Origin: Cyanobacteriota bacterium
GTDB lineage: Bacteria > Cyanobacteriota > Cyanobacteriia > Phormidesmidales > Phormidesmidaceae
Assembly (NCBI GenBank): GCA_027483425.1
Contig: JAIXUR010000411.1
Span: 1-15,270 of the forward strand
Length of the DNA: 15,270 nucleotides
Direction of reading: 5' to 3'
Shown here piece after piece: positions 1-5,972 of this stretch. Below the pieces are notes generated by a model. It saw only the letters and a list, made by a program, of their open reading frames with translations, did no database searches and was not told the DNA's origin. The stretch's first letter is position 1, and each line of letters starts with the position of its first letter. A program made the position numbers and the translations under genes.

Positions 1-18
1 ATAGGGCACCCTCCTCAG

Positions 19-384
19 CTAGCGATAACGGTTGAGCAGATCTCCCAGCAAATCCTCAAAGCTGCCGTGGCGACCAAATTCCAGTTCATCAAAGGCATCG
101 GGTGGGCGGGCGCTGGGGTAGCTGGTAGCCCCATAGCCCTGCTCAGCCTCTTTCCAGCGGGCACCATAGCGATCATAGTGGCGGCGCTTGGTACTATCCG
201 AAAGCACTTCGTAGGCTTCGTTCAAGCGTTTAAACTGCTCCGCCGCTGCCCCATCGTTGGGGTTCAGATCGGGGTGCAGTTGACGGGCTAGCTGACGGTA
301 CGCCTGTTTGATCGCCCCTAGGCTAGCCTCGCGGCTAACCTTTAAAGTCCCATAGTAGTCCGTAGAGTCTGGGGGAATCGCCAT
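19..384 (-). CDS. Small J-domain (DnaJ-like) co-chaperone
   Basis: A complete 121-residue protein. Residues 9-74 form a J domain: the HPD tripeptide that stimulates the Hsp70 ATPase is at 37-39, preceded by the usual basic helix (AYRQLARQLHPD) and followed by FKRLNEAYEVLSD, a typical helix III. After the J domain there is only a short tail (75-121) with an FDELEFG...FEDLLGDLL segment that recalls the start of the Gly/Phe region of DnaJ or CbpA. The zinc finger and the C-terminal substrate-binding domains are absent, so it probably recruits DnaK to a specific client and does not act as a general holdase. The stop lies only 18 bases from the window edge, so a frameshifted longer gene cannot be excluded. 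The ATG at 382-384 is the first in frame; no Shine-Dalgarno is evident. Family assignment is firm, client unknown. Confidence 0.88.
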   Translation of the reverse strand: MAIPPDSTDYYGTLKVSREASLGAIKQAYRQLARQLHPDLNPNDGAAAEQFKRLNEAYEVLSDSTKRRHYDRYGARWKEAEQGYGATSYPSARPPDAFDELEFGRHGSFEDLLGDLLNRYR

Positions 385-433
385 TGTTTTGCCGTCTCAC
401 TACCCGCTGGTCAAGGCCCGGTCTTGTTTTTTT

Positions 434-439
434 ACTATA
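434..439 (-). promoter_or_regulatory. Candidate -10 box of the J-domain gene
   Basis: Read on the minus strand this is TATAGT, placed about 50 nt upstream of the J-domain start codon and followed by a T-to-A rich stretch. A weak -35 candidate (CTGACT, minus strand, 456-461) lies 16 nt upstream. The match is moderate and unsupported by other data. Confidence 0.3.
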
Positions 440-608
440 CCGAACGCGCCTCGAAAGTCAGCCATCCCCTCCATTGCTCGGCGACATGGCCAACCAGGAA
501 GCTGATCGCAGCTCTCGGGGTTGATGAAATTTTGACCGCTAGCGCATTACCCCAGGTCAATGGGGCCAAGAGCATGGCAGCATAACAACTCACAACGCTG
601 CTAATGCC

Positions 609-1007
609 ATGATCACATTTAATCCCAAGTATTTTTACCTGGCGATCGCACTGTTTCTCATCGAAACCCTAATCGCCCTTTTCCTCGACGATCGCATCAT
701 CCGCCCCTTGGTCGGCGATGTGTTGGTGATCCCCCTCATCTACTGCTTTATCAAAGCCTTCTGGCCCCTACGCCCCGCCCCAGCAGCCCTACTCGTCTTT
801 GCCTTCGCCTGCCTCCTAGAAGCCCTGCAATACCTCAGGCTTGTCGATCGCCTCGGGCTGCAAGACAACCCACTGCTCGCCACCATCCTGGGCACCACCT
901 TTGATGGCAAAGACATTCTGGCCTATGGGATCGGTGCCGCCCTGGTACTCCTGGCAGAACATCACTGTCTCAAGCAGGCCCCAACCCTGGGCCGCCAACG
1001 GCAATAA
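609..1007 (+). CDS. DUF2809 family integral membrane protein
   Basis: 132 residues, very hydrophobic, with about four predicted membrane spans (roughly 8-26, 35-52, 57-77 and 105-121). Features that I associate with DUF2809 are the N-terminal block FNPKYFYLAIALFLIE, the RIIRPLVGDVLVI segment, ALQYLRLVDRLGLQ, and the GTTFDGKDILAYGIG block before the last span. Function of the family is not known. The start is the ATG at 609; an out-of-frame ATG at 604 precedes it and there is no clear ribosome binding site. The upstream 224 bp are shared with the divergent J-domain gene and hold no other gene. It is monocistronic as far as can be seen, being followed by a palindromic repeat that may also serve as a transcription end. 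Confidence 0.8.
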   Translation: MITFNPKYFYLAIALFLIETLIALFLDDRIIRPLVGDVLVIPLIYCFIKAFWPLRPAPAALLVFAFACLLEALQYLRLVDRLGLQDNPLLATILGTTFDGKDILAYGIGAALVLLAEHHCLKQAPTLGRQRQ

Positions 1008-1017
1008 GTGGGTGGTT

Positions 1018-1120
1018 GCAATTAAACGTAGGATGGGCAAAGGGCAAAGCCCGTGCCCATCGCCCTGATGATGGGCATGCGATGCTTTGCCCATCCTACG
1101 CAGGTTTTATAGTTAATTGC
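1018..1120. repeat. Palindromic intergenic element (MITE-like)
   Basis: Perfect 16-bp inverted arms CGTAGGATGGGCAAAG (1027-1042) and CTTTGCCCATCCTACG (1085-1100), with further inner symmetry around GATGGGCA...TGCCCATC. The whole is framed by a second inverted pair, GCAATTAA (1018-1025) and TTAATTGC (1113-1120). No coding potential. It sits 10 bp after the DUF2809 stop and would fold into a long hairpin in RNA of either strand. Confidence 0.75.
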
Positions 1121-1166
1121 GCCTTCCTACTTAGACCCCATAGAGCCAGGATTAGATACTGTTTGG

Positions 1167-1190
1167 GATCGACTGAGTGATCGACTGAGC
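1167..1190. repeat. Tandem 12-bp duplication
   Basis: GATCGACTGAGT followed at once by GATCGACTGAGC, in the spacer downstream of the 34-residue peptide gene. Eleven of twelve bases are identical. No function evident. Confidence 0.6.
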
Positions 1191-1215
1191 CTATATCCTC
1201 TGCGATCGTCCGCCG

Positions 1216-1320
1216 CTATGCTTCAAACAGAAAAGCAAACAACGGTAGAATAAACGCCGCCAAAATGCCACCTAGGACAACAAATTCGATCACCTTTAAC
1301 GGAGTATTTTTATTTTTCAT
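1216..1320 (-). CDS. 34-residue single-span membrane peptide
   Basis: A short gene ending in TAG (1216-1218) and starting with the ATG at 1318-1320. The peptide begins MKNKNTPLKVIEF, basic and polar, then a single hydrophobic helix (about residues 14-32, VVLGGILAAFILPLFAFLF) and ends in Glu-Ala. That is the layout of small subunits of photosynthetic or respiratory membrane complexes, with a positive N-terminus that would stay in the cytoplasm. It lies 30 nt downstream of the b-type cytochrome gene on the same strand, so the two are probably co-transcribed and the peptide may associate with that cytochrome; this is inference. I do not recognise a named family. An alternative is a chance ORF, but the clean TM design, ATG start and spacing argue against it. 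Confidence 0.6.
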   Translation of the reverse strand: MKNKNTPLKVIEFVVLGGILAAFILPLFAFLFEA

Positions 1321-1350
1321 TGATTTAATTTAAAGACTTTCTATGGGTAC

Positions 1351-1959
1351 CTAGCGTCGAAATCTACTGTTGAAAGCTTCTCGCACATAGCCTATCCACA
1401 GTGACGGCGATTCTTCAGGCCGATAGTTTAGCTGAACCATGGATAACAGCAACGGCACGCCACCTACTTTAATGCTCATAGCAATGTGGACTATGAGCGA
1501 CAGTAGCAGTACTAGCCAGGCCGTCAAATGTAGACTGTAGGCGAGATGGTAGAGCTCTCCAGCCGGTAGCCAGGCCTCTTGCATCATTCTGCCGGTCACC
1601 ACCGCAAAGGTTGCGGCTAAGAGCATAACGGTATTTAGCAGCCGTTGAAGATTCACCCACCAGACGGGCCTACCCACTTGATGGGTAATTCGAGACCAAA
1701 AGTCAGAAAACAAGAGCCGCCGACTGCCCCAATGGAAACTATAGATAGCCAGGGCGGGAAAAATCAGTAGAAAGAAGAGGCCAAAGGTGCCATGGATCCC
1801 TTGGATGTCGGGTAGTGAAGGCAAGGAAACTGAGCCAAACCGCCCATCATAGGTGTTGTACACGAGAAAGCCTGTGATTAAAGCACCCGTGGCAAGGAGT
1901 CCACTGATACCGTGCAAAAGCCTTAATACCAGCGGCTGATAGGGAATTGATTTCGACAT
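1351..1959 (-). CDS. b561/Ni-hydrogenase-type di-heme cytochrome b
   Basis: 202 residues with four membrane spans (about 10-33, 53-76, 105-124, 138-162), the plan of the bacterial cytochrome b561/hydrogenase b-subunit superfamily (PF01292-like). Histidines suited to ligate two hemes lie inside spans: H16 in the first (RLLHGISG), H56 in the second (GIHGTFG), and H144 and H158 in the fourth, 14 residues apart. It should move electrons across or within the thylakoid or plasma membrane between a quinone pool and an unidentified partner; no hydrogenase or dehydrogenase gene is next to it in the window. The ATG at 1957-1959 gives a sensible N-terminus (MSKSIPYQPLVLRLLHG). It is followed 30 nt later by the 34-residue membrane peptide gene. 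Domain assignment is good, partner unknown. Confidence 0.8.
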   Translation of the reverse strand: MSKSIPYQPLVLRLLHGISGLLATGALITGFLVYNTYDGRFGSVSLPSLPDIQGIHGTFGLFFLLIFPALAIYSFHWGSRRLLFSDFWSRITHQVGRPVWWVNLQRLLNTVMLLAATFAVVTGRMMQEAWLPAGELYHLAYSLHLTAWLVLLLSLIVHIAMSIKVGGVPLLLSMVQLNYRPEESPSLWIGYVREAFNSRFRR

Positions 1960-2125
1960 TTTCGATCGCCAACTGCAAAAAATTGCCTGCCAAAAATTAT
2001 CATAATCGAAAAAATGCCCCTAGGACAGCCAGGGGAAAATGAACAAAAGATGAAGACTGGAGATCTCAAAAATGATTGAATTATGAAAACACGAATTTGC
2101 TTGAATGCCTAAAGTACGCCCCAGC

Positions 2126-2178
2126 TAAGCCCAAATCATGATATTATTTATCGATGAAGGGGAGTAGCTTTGGGCTTA
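2126..2178. repeat. 10-bp inverted repeat straddling the riboswitch promoter
   Basis: TAAGCCCAAA (2126-2135) and TTTGGGCTTA (2169-2178) are perfect inverted copies. The left copy is upstream of the proposed -10 box and the right copy is in the aptamer just after its conserved GGGGAGTAG. If transcription starts near 2154 only the right copy is in RNA, so this is either a DNA operator or coincidence. Confidence 0.5.
2142..2147 (+). promoter_or_regulatory. -10 box of the riboswitch-mnx transcript
   Basis: TATTAT, placed so that a start 7-8 nt downstream falls at the first base of the aptamer P1 helix (2155). No convincing -35 box is visible at the normal spacing. Confidence 0.5.
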
Positions 2179-2374
2179 CTTAGTGTATTCCATCTAATTA
2201 CATATCTCGATCGCAAAAGCTGATGCTGAACGTCGCCACCCATGGCGGTTTAGTTTCATCTCTGGACGAGGTGTTTGGTGGAACTATAGCCCGGTTGTCT
2301 GAATCAACATACTGGCGATGAGCCTGGTTCAGACGGTGAATTAGCCTTGTGTCAATTCCCAAGCGAGACCTTCA
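2155..2374 (+). promoter_or_regulatory. yybP-ykoY Mn2+ riboswitch aptamer
   Basis: The conserved parts of the yybP-ykoY class are present in order. P1 5' strand TGAAGG (2155-2160) leads into GGAGTAGC (2161-2168), giving the hallmark GGGGAGTAG loop. The L3-type motif CAACATACT lies at 2305-2313. The closing AAGCGAGACC (2361-2370) runs into CCTTCA (2369-2374), which pairs with TGAAGG over six base pairs. The class senses Mn2+ and commonly sits in front of Mn exporters; here the next gene is one. The aptamer is long (about 220 nt), mostly because of an insertion between 2170 and 2290 that replaces the usual short P2 arm. The inner folding is not resolved by eye. Confidence 0.85.
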
Positions 2375-2412
2375 CTGAGTCCACACCTGATGTGGGCTTG
2401 GTGGGGTCTTTT
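2367..2412 (+). terminator. Riboswitch expression platform: terminator overlapping aptamer P1
   Basis: The 5' arm 2367-2385 (GACCTTCACTGAGTCCACA), loop CCTGA (2386-2390) and the 3' arm 2391-2408 (TGTGGGCTTGGTGGGGTC) make a long hairpin with several G-U pairs and one bulge, followed by TTTT (2409-2412). The outer part of the 5' arm, GACCTTCA, is the same sequence that closes the aptamer P1 helix, so aptamer and terminator cannot form together. Mn2+ binding should therefore block termination and switch the gene on. The gene starts 48 nt after the T run. Confidence 0.8.
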
Positions 2413-2459
2413 AAAGTGTCCATCATGCCCGCTCAGTCCCTACCCCACTGGAGAGGCGC

Positions 2460-3077
2460 ATGCATCCACTCACAGGCTTTACCGCCGGTTTACTACTCAT
2501 TACCCTGTCTGAGCTGGGGGATAAAACCTTCTTCATCGGCATGATTTTGGCCACCCGCCACCCACGCCGCTGGGTGTTTGTGGGGGTCACCGCCGCGCTG
2601 TTTGTGATGACGGTGCTGTCGGTGGCCATCGGTCAGGTGGCTACGGTCTTTCCCCAGCACTACGTCCAGGCCTTGACCGTTGCCCTGTTTCTCGGCTTTG
2701 GGTTCAAGCTGCTCTACGACGCCAGCCGCATGGCGGGGCCCGGCAGCCTGGACGACGAACAGGCCGAAGCCCTAGATGCCGTCAAAGAGCGGGAGGCTGG
2801 GGTGGCCCAGTGGACCGTAGGCAAGGTGCTGGTGGAGGCCTTTACCCTGACCTTTGTGGCCGAGTGGGGCGATCGCACCCAGTTTGCCACCATTGCCCTG
2901 GCGGCGGCCAATCACCCCCTGGGGGTGGTGCTGGGGGCCACCCTGGGCCACGCCATTTGCGCGGCGATCGCCGTCGTCTGCGGCAAGCTGATCGCGGGAC
3001 GCATCTCTGAGCGATTGCTCACCCTCGTGGGCGGGCTGCTGTTTATTGTCTTTGGTATTGTGGCGGCTGTGCGGTAG
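2460..3077 (+). CDS. mnx: Mn2+ exporter, UPF0016/GDT1/TMEM165 family (Mnx/PAM71-like)
   Basis: 205 residues in two homologous halves of three spans each. Each half carries the family's E-x-G-D-[KR]-T motif: E18-L-G-D21-K-T in the first half and E135-W-G-D138-R-T in the second; these acidic residues form the cation site. The middle loop (91-117) is acidic and polar. The length and the fused two-half plan match the cyanobacterial Mnx protein and plant PAM71, which move Mn2+ out of the cytoplasm, in cyanobacteria into the thylakoid lumen; calcium transport has been proposed for other family members. The ATG at 2460 is preceded by GGAGAGG (2450-2456), unusually close to the start. The upstream leader holds a Mn2+ riboswitch and terminator, which independently supports a manganese substrate. 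The name is given by family resemblance, not by a search. Confidence 0.9.
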   Translation: MHPLTGFTAGLLLITLSELGDKTFFIGMILATRHPRRWVFVGVTAALFVMTVLSVAIGQVATVFPQHYVQALTVALFLGFGFKLLYDASRMAGPGSLDDEQAEALDAVKEREAGVAQWTVGKVLVEAFTLTFVAEWGDRTQFATIALAAANHPLGVVLGATLGHAICAAIAVVCGKLIAGRISERLLTLVGGLLFIVFGIVAAVR

Positions 3078-3153
3078 CGCGGCCAGAAGATCCCTGAATG
3101 GCTTGTCCTACCCCATCGAGTCAAGGGAGAACCCGCTTCAAAAATGCGTTCAA

Positions 3154-3176
3154 GGGCGAACACCGTTCGCCCCTAC
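3154..3176. repeat. Short GC-rich palindrome ending in CTAC
   Basis: GGGCGAAC-ACC-GTTCGCCC (3154-3172), then CTAC, overlapping the stop codon of the minus-strand gene at 3173. It resembles the palindrome at 11361-11383 (GTAG followed by GGGCGAATG-G-CATTCGCCC) in the opposite orientation, so it is one copy of a dispersed family. It could act as a hairpin between the two convergent genes, though no T run follows. Confidence 0.65.
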
Positions 3177-3886
3177 TGGGTGGTGCCTCGGAGCACGGCT
3201 TCACCATTGATAAACTCTAGACCGTCGAGGGTGAGCCCCGCCTGGGGGAGAGCCAGGTTGATGGTTTCGTTGAGCTGGGCTGGGTCTAGCCCCGTCAACC
3301 GCGCCAGATCCGCCAGGGTGAGGCTGACTCGGCCAATCTGCACAGTGGTGTCATCGCCCAGCACCAGACGACCATTGTCGATGCGAGGGCTGCCCTCAAG
3401 GCCGATGTAGACGGGGCGATCGCCCAGCATGGGAATCGTACTGAGGGCTGTTTCTAAGGCTTGTCTGGCCTGGGGCGGCAGGCTTTGGGTGGGTAGGTCA
3501 GCGGGGTTAACGACCATGCCCCCAGCCACGCGATCGCCCGTAATCGTGGCATTCAGGCCCTCCGCCGAGCCCAGCAGGGAGGAGGCTGCCGGGGTTTGGG
3601 CCAGCCCCTCCGCCAATAGCTGGGTGAGTTCGGCCTCGGTGAGGGAAATTTCGACCCGGTTGTTGTCGCCGTAGCGCACCCCCTGGCCGCTGGCCAACTT
3701 GTCTCGCAGCAGGTTGCCGCTGCTGGTGCTAATGCTTTGGGCCAAGGCGGTATCAGCGTTGCTGGTACTGTACCAGGCGGGCAAGGCCGTGGCCCGGTTC
3801 CAGTAGAAGGCGGCCCCCGCCGCCGCCCCCGCCGCTAGGCCCACCACCAGCGATAGGGTCAGGATGACCATCTGTTTTGTCCCCAT
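3173..3886 (-). CDS. Membrane-anchored protein of unknown function
   Basis: 237 residues from the ATG at 3884-3886, preceded by AAAGG about 10 nt upstream. The reading frame stays open to 4150, but that extension would run into the divergent gene at 4026 and is Arg- and Cys-rich without membrane or domain character, so I reject it. Residues 6-28 (VILTLSLVVGLAAGAAAGAAFYW) form one Ala/Gly-rich membrane anchor or uncleaved signal. The rest (30-237) is soluble and probably extracytoplasmic: it begins with a polar Ser/Thr-rich segment, then alternates helix (SLTEAELTQLLAEGL) with strand-like stretches. The arrangement vaguely recalls YpmS/DUF2140-type proteins, but I would not assign it. Convergent with mnx, divergent from the lipoprotein gene; the 139-bp gap between start codons should hold both promoters. 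Confidence 0.75.
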   Translation of the reverse strand: MGTKQMVILTLSLVVGLAAGAAAGAAFYWNRATALPAWYSTSNADTALAQSISTSSGNLLRDKLASGQGVRYGDNNRVEISLTEAELTQLLAEGLAQTPAASSLLGSAEGLNATITGDRVAGGMVVNPADLPTQSLPPQARQALETALSTIPMLGDRPVYIGLEGSPRIDNGRLVLGDDTTVQIGRVSLTLADLARLTGLDPAQLNETINLALPQAGLTLDGLEFINGEAVLRGTTQ

Positions 3887-4025
3887 GGCCGTTAACCTTT
3901 CCTTGAGTACCGTCGAGCCAGTGTAGCGCAGCCCTCCCACCCTAGCAAAAACCTGGGTGGCGATTGCTGTAAAGGCCCAAAAGTGGCCTATGGTAATAGG
4001 TGCAACGACGTAGAGAATAGACAGC

Positions 4026-5579
4026 ATGGGCAGTACACAAGGCGTCATCCGCGCAGTCATGCACCTGGGCATGCGCCTGGGGCAGCGGGTTGTGGCCCTG
4101 GTGGCGATCGCGCTCCTGACCTTTGCCGCAGTCGGCTGTGCAAAGCCCATTCAGCCCACGGAACTGCTGTCCGAGCCTACCCCCCAGCCCAACCGCCTCA
4201 CCGGACAACTGGCCGAGGTGTCTCCCCCCGAAACCCTAGAGACCCTCAAACAAATTATCGACGCCTACACCCCCCAGGTGCGCATTCTGAGCCCCCGCCC
4301 CGGCGAAGTGCTCGACGACACCACGGTTTCGGTGCGCCTTCAGGTGCGCGGGCTACCTCTATTTAAAGACGACACCTGGCAGCTCGGCCCCCACCTGCAC
4401 CTGTTCCTAGACAACGAGCCCTACAAGGCCGTCTACGACCTGGCTGAGCCGATTGTGTTTGAGGGGCTAGCGCCGGGTACCCATACCCTGCGGGTATTTG
4501 CGTCGCGGCCCTGGCACGAGAGCTTCAAAAACCAGGGGGCCTTCGACCAGCGTACCTTCCACGTGTACGCCCAAACGCCCCAAAACGAGGTCAACGCCAA
4601 GGCCCCCCTGCTCACCTACAGTCGCCCCCAGGGCACCTACGGGGCCGAGCCGATCATGCTCGATTTTTACCTCACCAATGCCCCTCTACACATGAGTGCC
4701 CAGGCCGAGACCACCGACGACCTCCACGACTGGCGCATTCGCTGCACCGTTAATGACCAGAGCTTTGTGTTCGACCAGTGGCAGCCCATTTGGCTGAAGG
4801 GCTTTAAGCCGGGTCGCAATTGGGTACAGCTCGAACTGATTGACGAAAGCGGTAACCCCATCGACAACCGCTTCAACAACACCGTGCGCAGTATCGACTA
4901 CCAGCCCGGCGGCACCGACACCCTCTCTCGCCTGGTGCGTGGCGAGCTCGATCTCCAGGCGGTGGCGGGCATTATCGACCCCACCTATGTGGGCGCGGCC
5001 CCAGATTCAGAGGGCCCAGATTCAGAGGCCCAGGAGCTAGAAGACCAGGCGGGCGCTCCAGAAATAGACGCTGCCGAGGCCCCTGAGCCAGAATCGACCG
5101 AGGCTGAGACCAGTATGCCACCAGAGTCCCTGAGCCCCACCTTGCCCCAGGCCGCCCCAGCAACGACTCAATCCGAAACGACCGCGCTAAAGCAGACGCC
5201 CGATGAACCAGACTCCCAGGCAACTCCTGGGCTGATTGCCCCCCAGGACGGCCCCAAGCCCAACCCCTTTCTGCTGCCAGAAAAGACCGTAGATCCAGCC
5301 GCCACCCCCTCCGACGATCAGCCGGGGAAGAGTGAGCCGGTCTTTGAAGACCTGACCTCGGAAGACGATGGCCAGGCCGATGATGTTGTGCCACCGGTCG
5401 AGCCAGCCCCGGAGGATACAGAACCGCGATCGCCCGCAGGTCAATCAGGCGAGGCGTTAGACCCTTCCTCCCCTCAACCCGATGATTCAGACTCGTCAGT
5501 GCCAGAGCTTCCCAGTAGTGAGCTACCTAGGGTCACGCCACTAGCTCCTATGGCCCCGGAAGTGCGTCCCTTTATCTAG
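4026..5579 (+). CDS. Lipoprotein-like protein with Ig-type region and disordered acidic tail
   Basis: 517 residues. A basic N-terminus and hydrophobic core (20-36) end in A-V-G-C38, an imperfect lipobox, so the protein is probably lipid-anchored at C38; starts at M12 (4059) or M16 (4071) would give a more normal signal length. Residues 84-180 look like a beta-sandwich with GPHLHLFLDNEPY and APGTHTLRVFA, a pattern seen in DUF4399-like domains. Residues 185-300 form a second beta-rich region. From about 324 to the end the sequence is Pro/Glu/Asp/Ser-rich low complexity, likely disordered, and includes a 15-bp in-frame duplication (5000-5028) giving PDSEG-PDSEA. HIP1 sites occur at both ends. 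Function unknown; a role in the cell envelope is inferred from the signal alone. Confidence 0.75.
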   Translation: MGSTQGVIRAVMHLGMRLGQRVVALVAIALLTFAAVGCAKPIQPTELLSEPTPQPNRLTGQLAEVSPPETLETLKQIIDAYTPQVRILSPRPGEVLDDTTVSVRLQVRGLPLFKDDTWQLGPHLHLFLDNEPYKAVYDLAEPIVFEGLAPGTHTLRVFASRPWHESFKNQGAFDQRTFHVYAQTPQNEVNAKAPLLTYSRPQGTYGAEPIMLDFYLTNAPLHMSAQAETTDDLHDWRIRCTVNDQSFVFDQWQPIWLKGFKPGRNWVQLELIDESGNPIDNRFNNTVRSIDYQPGGTDTLSRLVRGELDLQAVAGIIDPTYVGAAPDSEGPDSEAQELEDQAGAPEIDAAEAPEPESTEAETSMPPESLSPTLPQAAPATTQSETTALKQTPDEPDSQATPGLIAPQDGPKPNPFLLPEKTVDPAATPSDDQPGKSEPVFEDLTSEDDGQADDVVPPVEPAPEDTEPRSPAGQSGEALDPSSPQPDDSDSSVPELPSSELPRVTPLAPMAPEVRPFI

Positions 5580-5658
5580 TGATCTAGTACCCGAAGACAC
5601 ACACCCAGCCTTCCTTCACCCAAGCAAGGTAAGATTTCTCGAAAAGAGTTTCCCAAAT

Positions 5659-5679
5659 GGTGGGCAGTGCCCACCCTAC
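5659..5679. repeat. Short palindrome GGTGGGCA-G-TGCCCACC + CTAC
   Basis: Perfect 8-bp arms with a single-base centre (5659-5675), followed by CTAC, like the palindromes at 3154 and 10220. A degraded relative, GGTGGGCACTCCCC, occurs at 10279. Confidence 0.65.
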
Positions 5680-5765
5680 AGCGGCTACAGTCACTGAATT
5701 AAAACTGGTAAACCAAGTCCACGTTGAGAACCGTAGTTCTGGCCCACCCTTCGGGAAGCAAGCTA

Positions 5766-5849
5766 CACCCCCAGCCCCTCTCCCAAAGGGCGAGGGAGCC
5801 GGAAAAGACTTCAAAGTCACTCTCCCTGGGAGAGGGATTTAGGGTGAGG
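5766..5849. repeat. Imperfect inverted repeat with CCCTCTCCCA arms
   Basis: CCCTCTCCCA (5776-5785) and TGGGAGAGGG (5827-5836) are perfect arms; the similarity goes on outward between ACACCCCCAGCC and ATTTAGGGTGAGGG. At the centre lies GACTTCAAAGTC, itself a palindrome. This pattern is a familiar dispersed repeat in cyanobacterial genomes, recalled from memory rather than checked. Confidence 0.65.
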
Positions 5850-5905
5850 GTAAACTCTGGGTTTCAAGCTAGACGAGGTTTATCTTCTTTCCTAGAAATC
5901 TCCCC

Positions 5906-5933
5906 AAAAATTTGGGGAAACACAGGTTTCCCC
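5906..5933 (-). terminator. Probable terminator of the DUF4870 gene
   Basis: On the minus strand GGGGAAA-CCTGTG-TTTCCCC (5933-5914) is followed by AAATTTTT, a stem with a T run three bases later, 40 nt after the DUF4870 stop codon. An overlapping alternative hairpin, TCCCCAAA-AA-TTTGGGGA (5901-5918), shares one arm. Confidence 0.45.
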
Positions 5934-5961
5934 TTCTGCCTTCTGCCTTCTTACTTCTGCC
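5934..5961. repeat. TTCTGCC heptanucleotide tandem repeat
   Basis: Four consecutive 7-mers: TTCTGCC, TTCTGCC, TTCTTAC (degenerate), TTCTGCC. This is the short tandemly repeated repetitive (STRR) type known in cyanobacteria. It ends 11 bp before the DUF4870 stop codon. Confidence 0.75.
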
Positions 5962-5972
5962 TTTCTAGCGCT

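Larger units (their letters stand above)
5580..5972. other. Gene-free interval filled with repeats
   Basis: I see no gene here. The interval holds, in order, a short palindrome (5659-5679), an imperfect inverted repeat (5766-5849), a motif shared with 10251-10273 (5881-5903), nested hairpins (5901-5933) and TTCTGCC heptads (5934-5961). The open frames that cross it have no domain character and read through these repeats. Confidence 0.7.

Noticed and set aside
3887..4150. Upstream extension of the gene ending at 3173 (open frame to 4150)
   Set aside because: It would overlap the divergent lipoprotein gene start, has odd Arg/Cys-rich composition, and the ATG at 3886 gives a clean membrane anchor with an AAAGG site.
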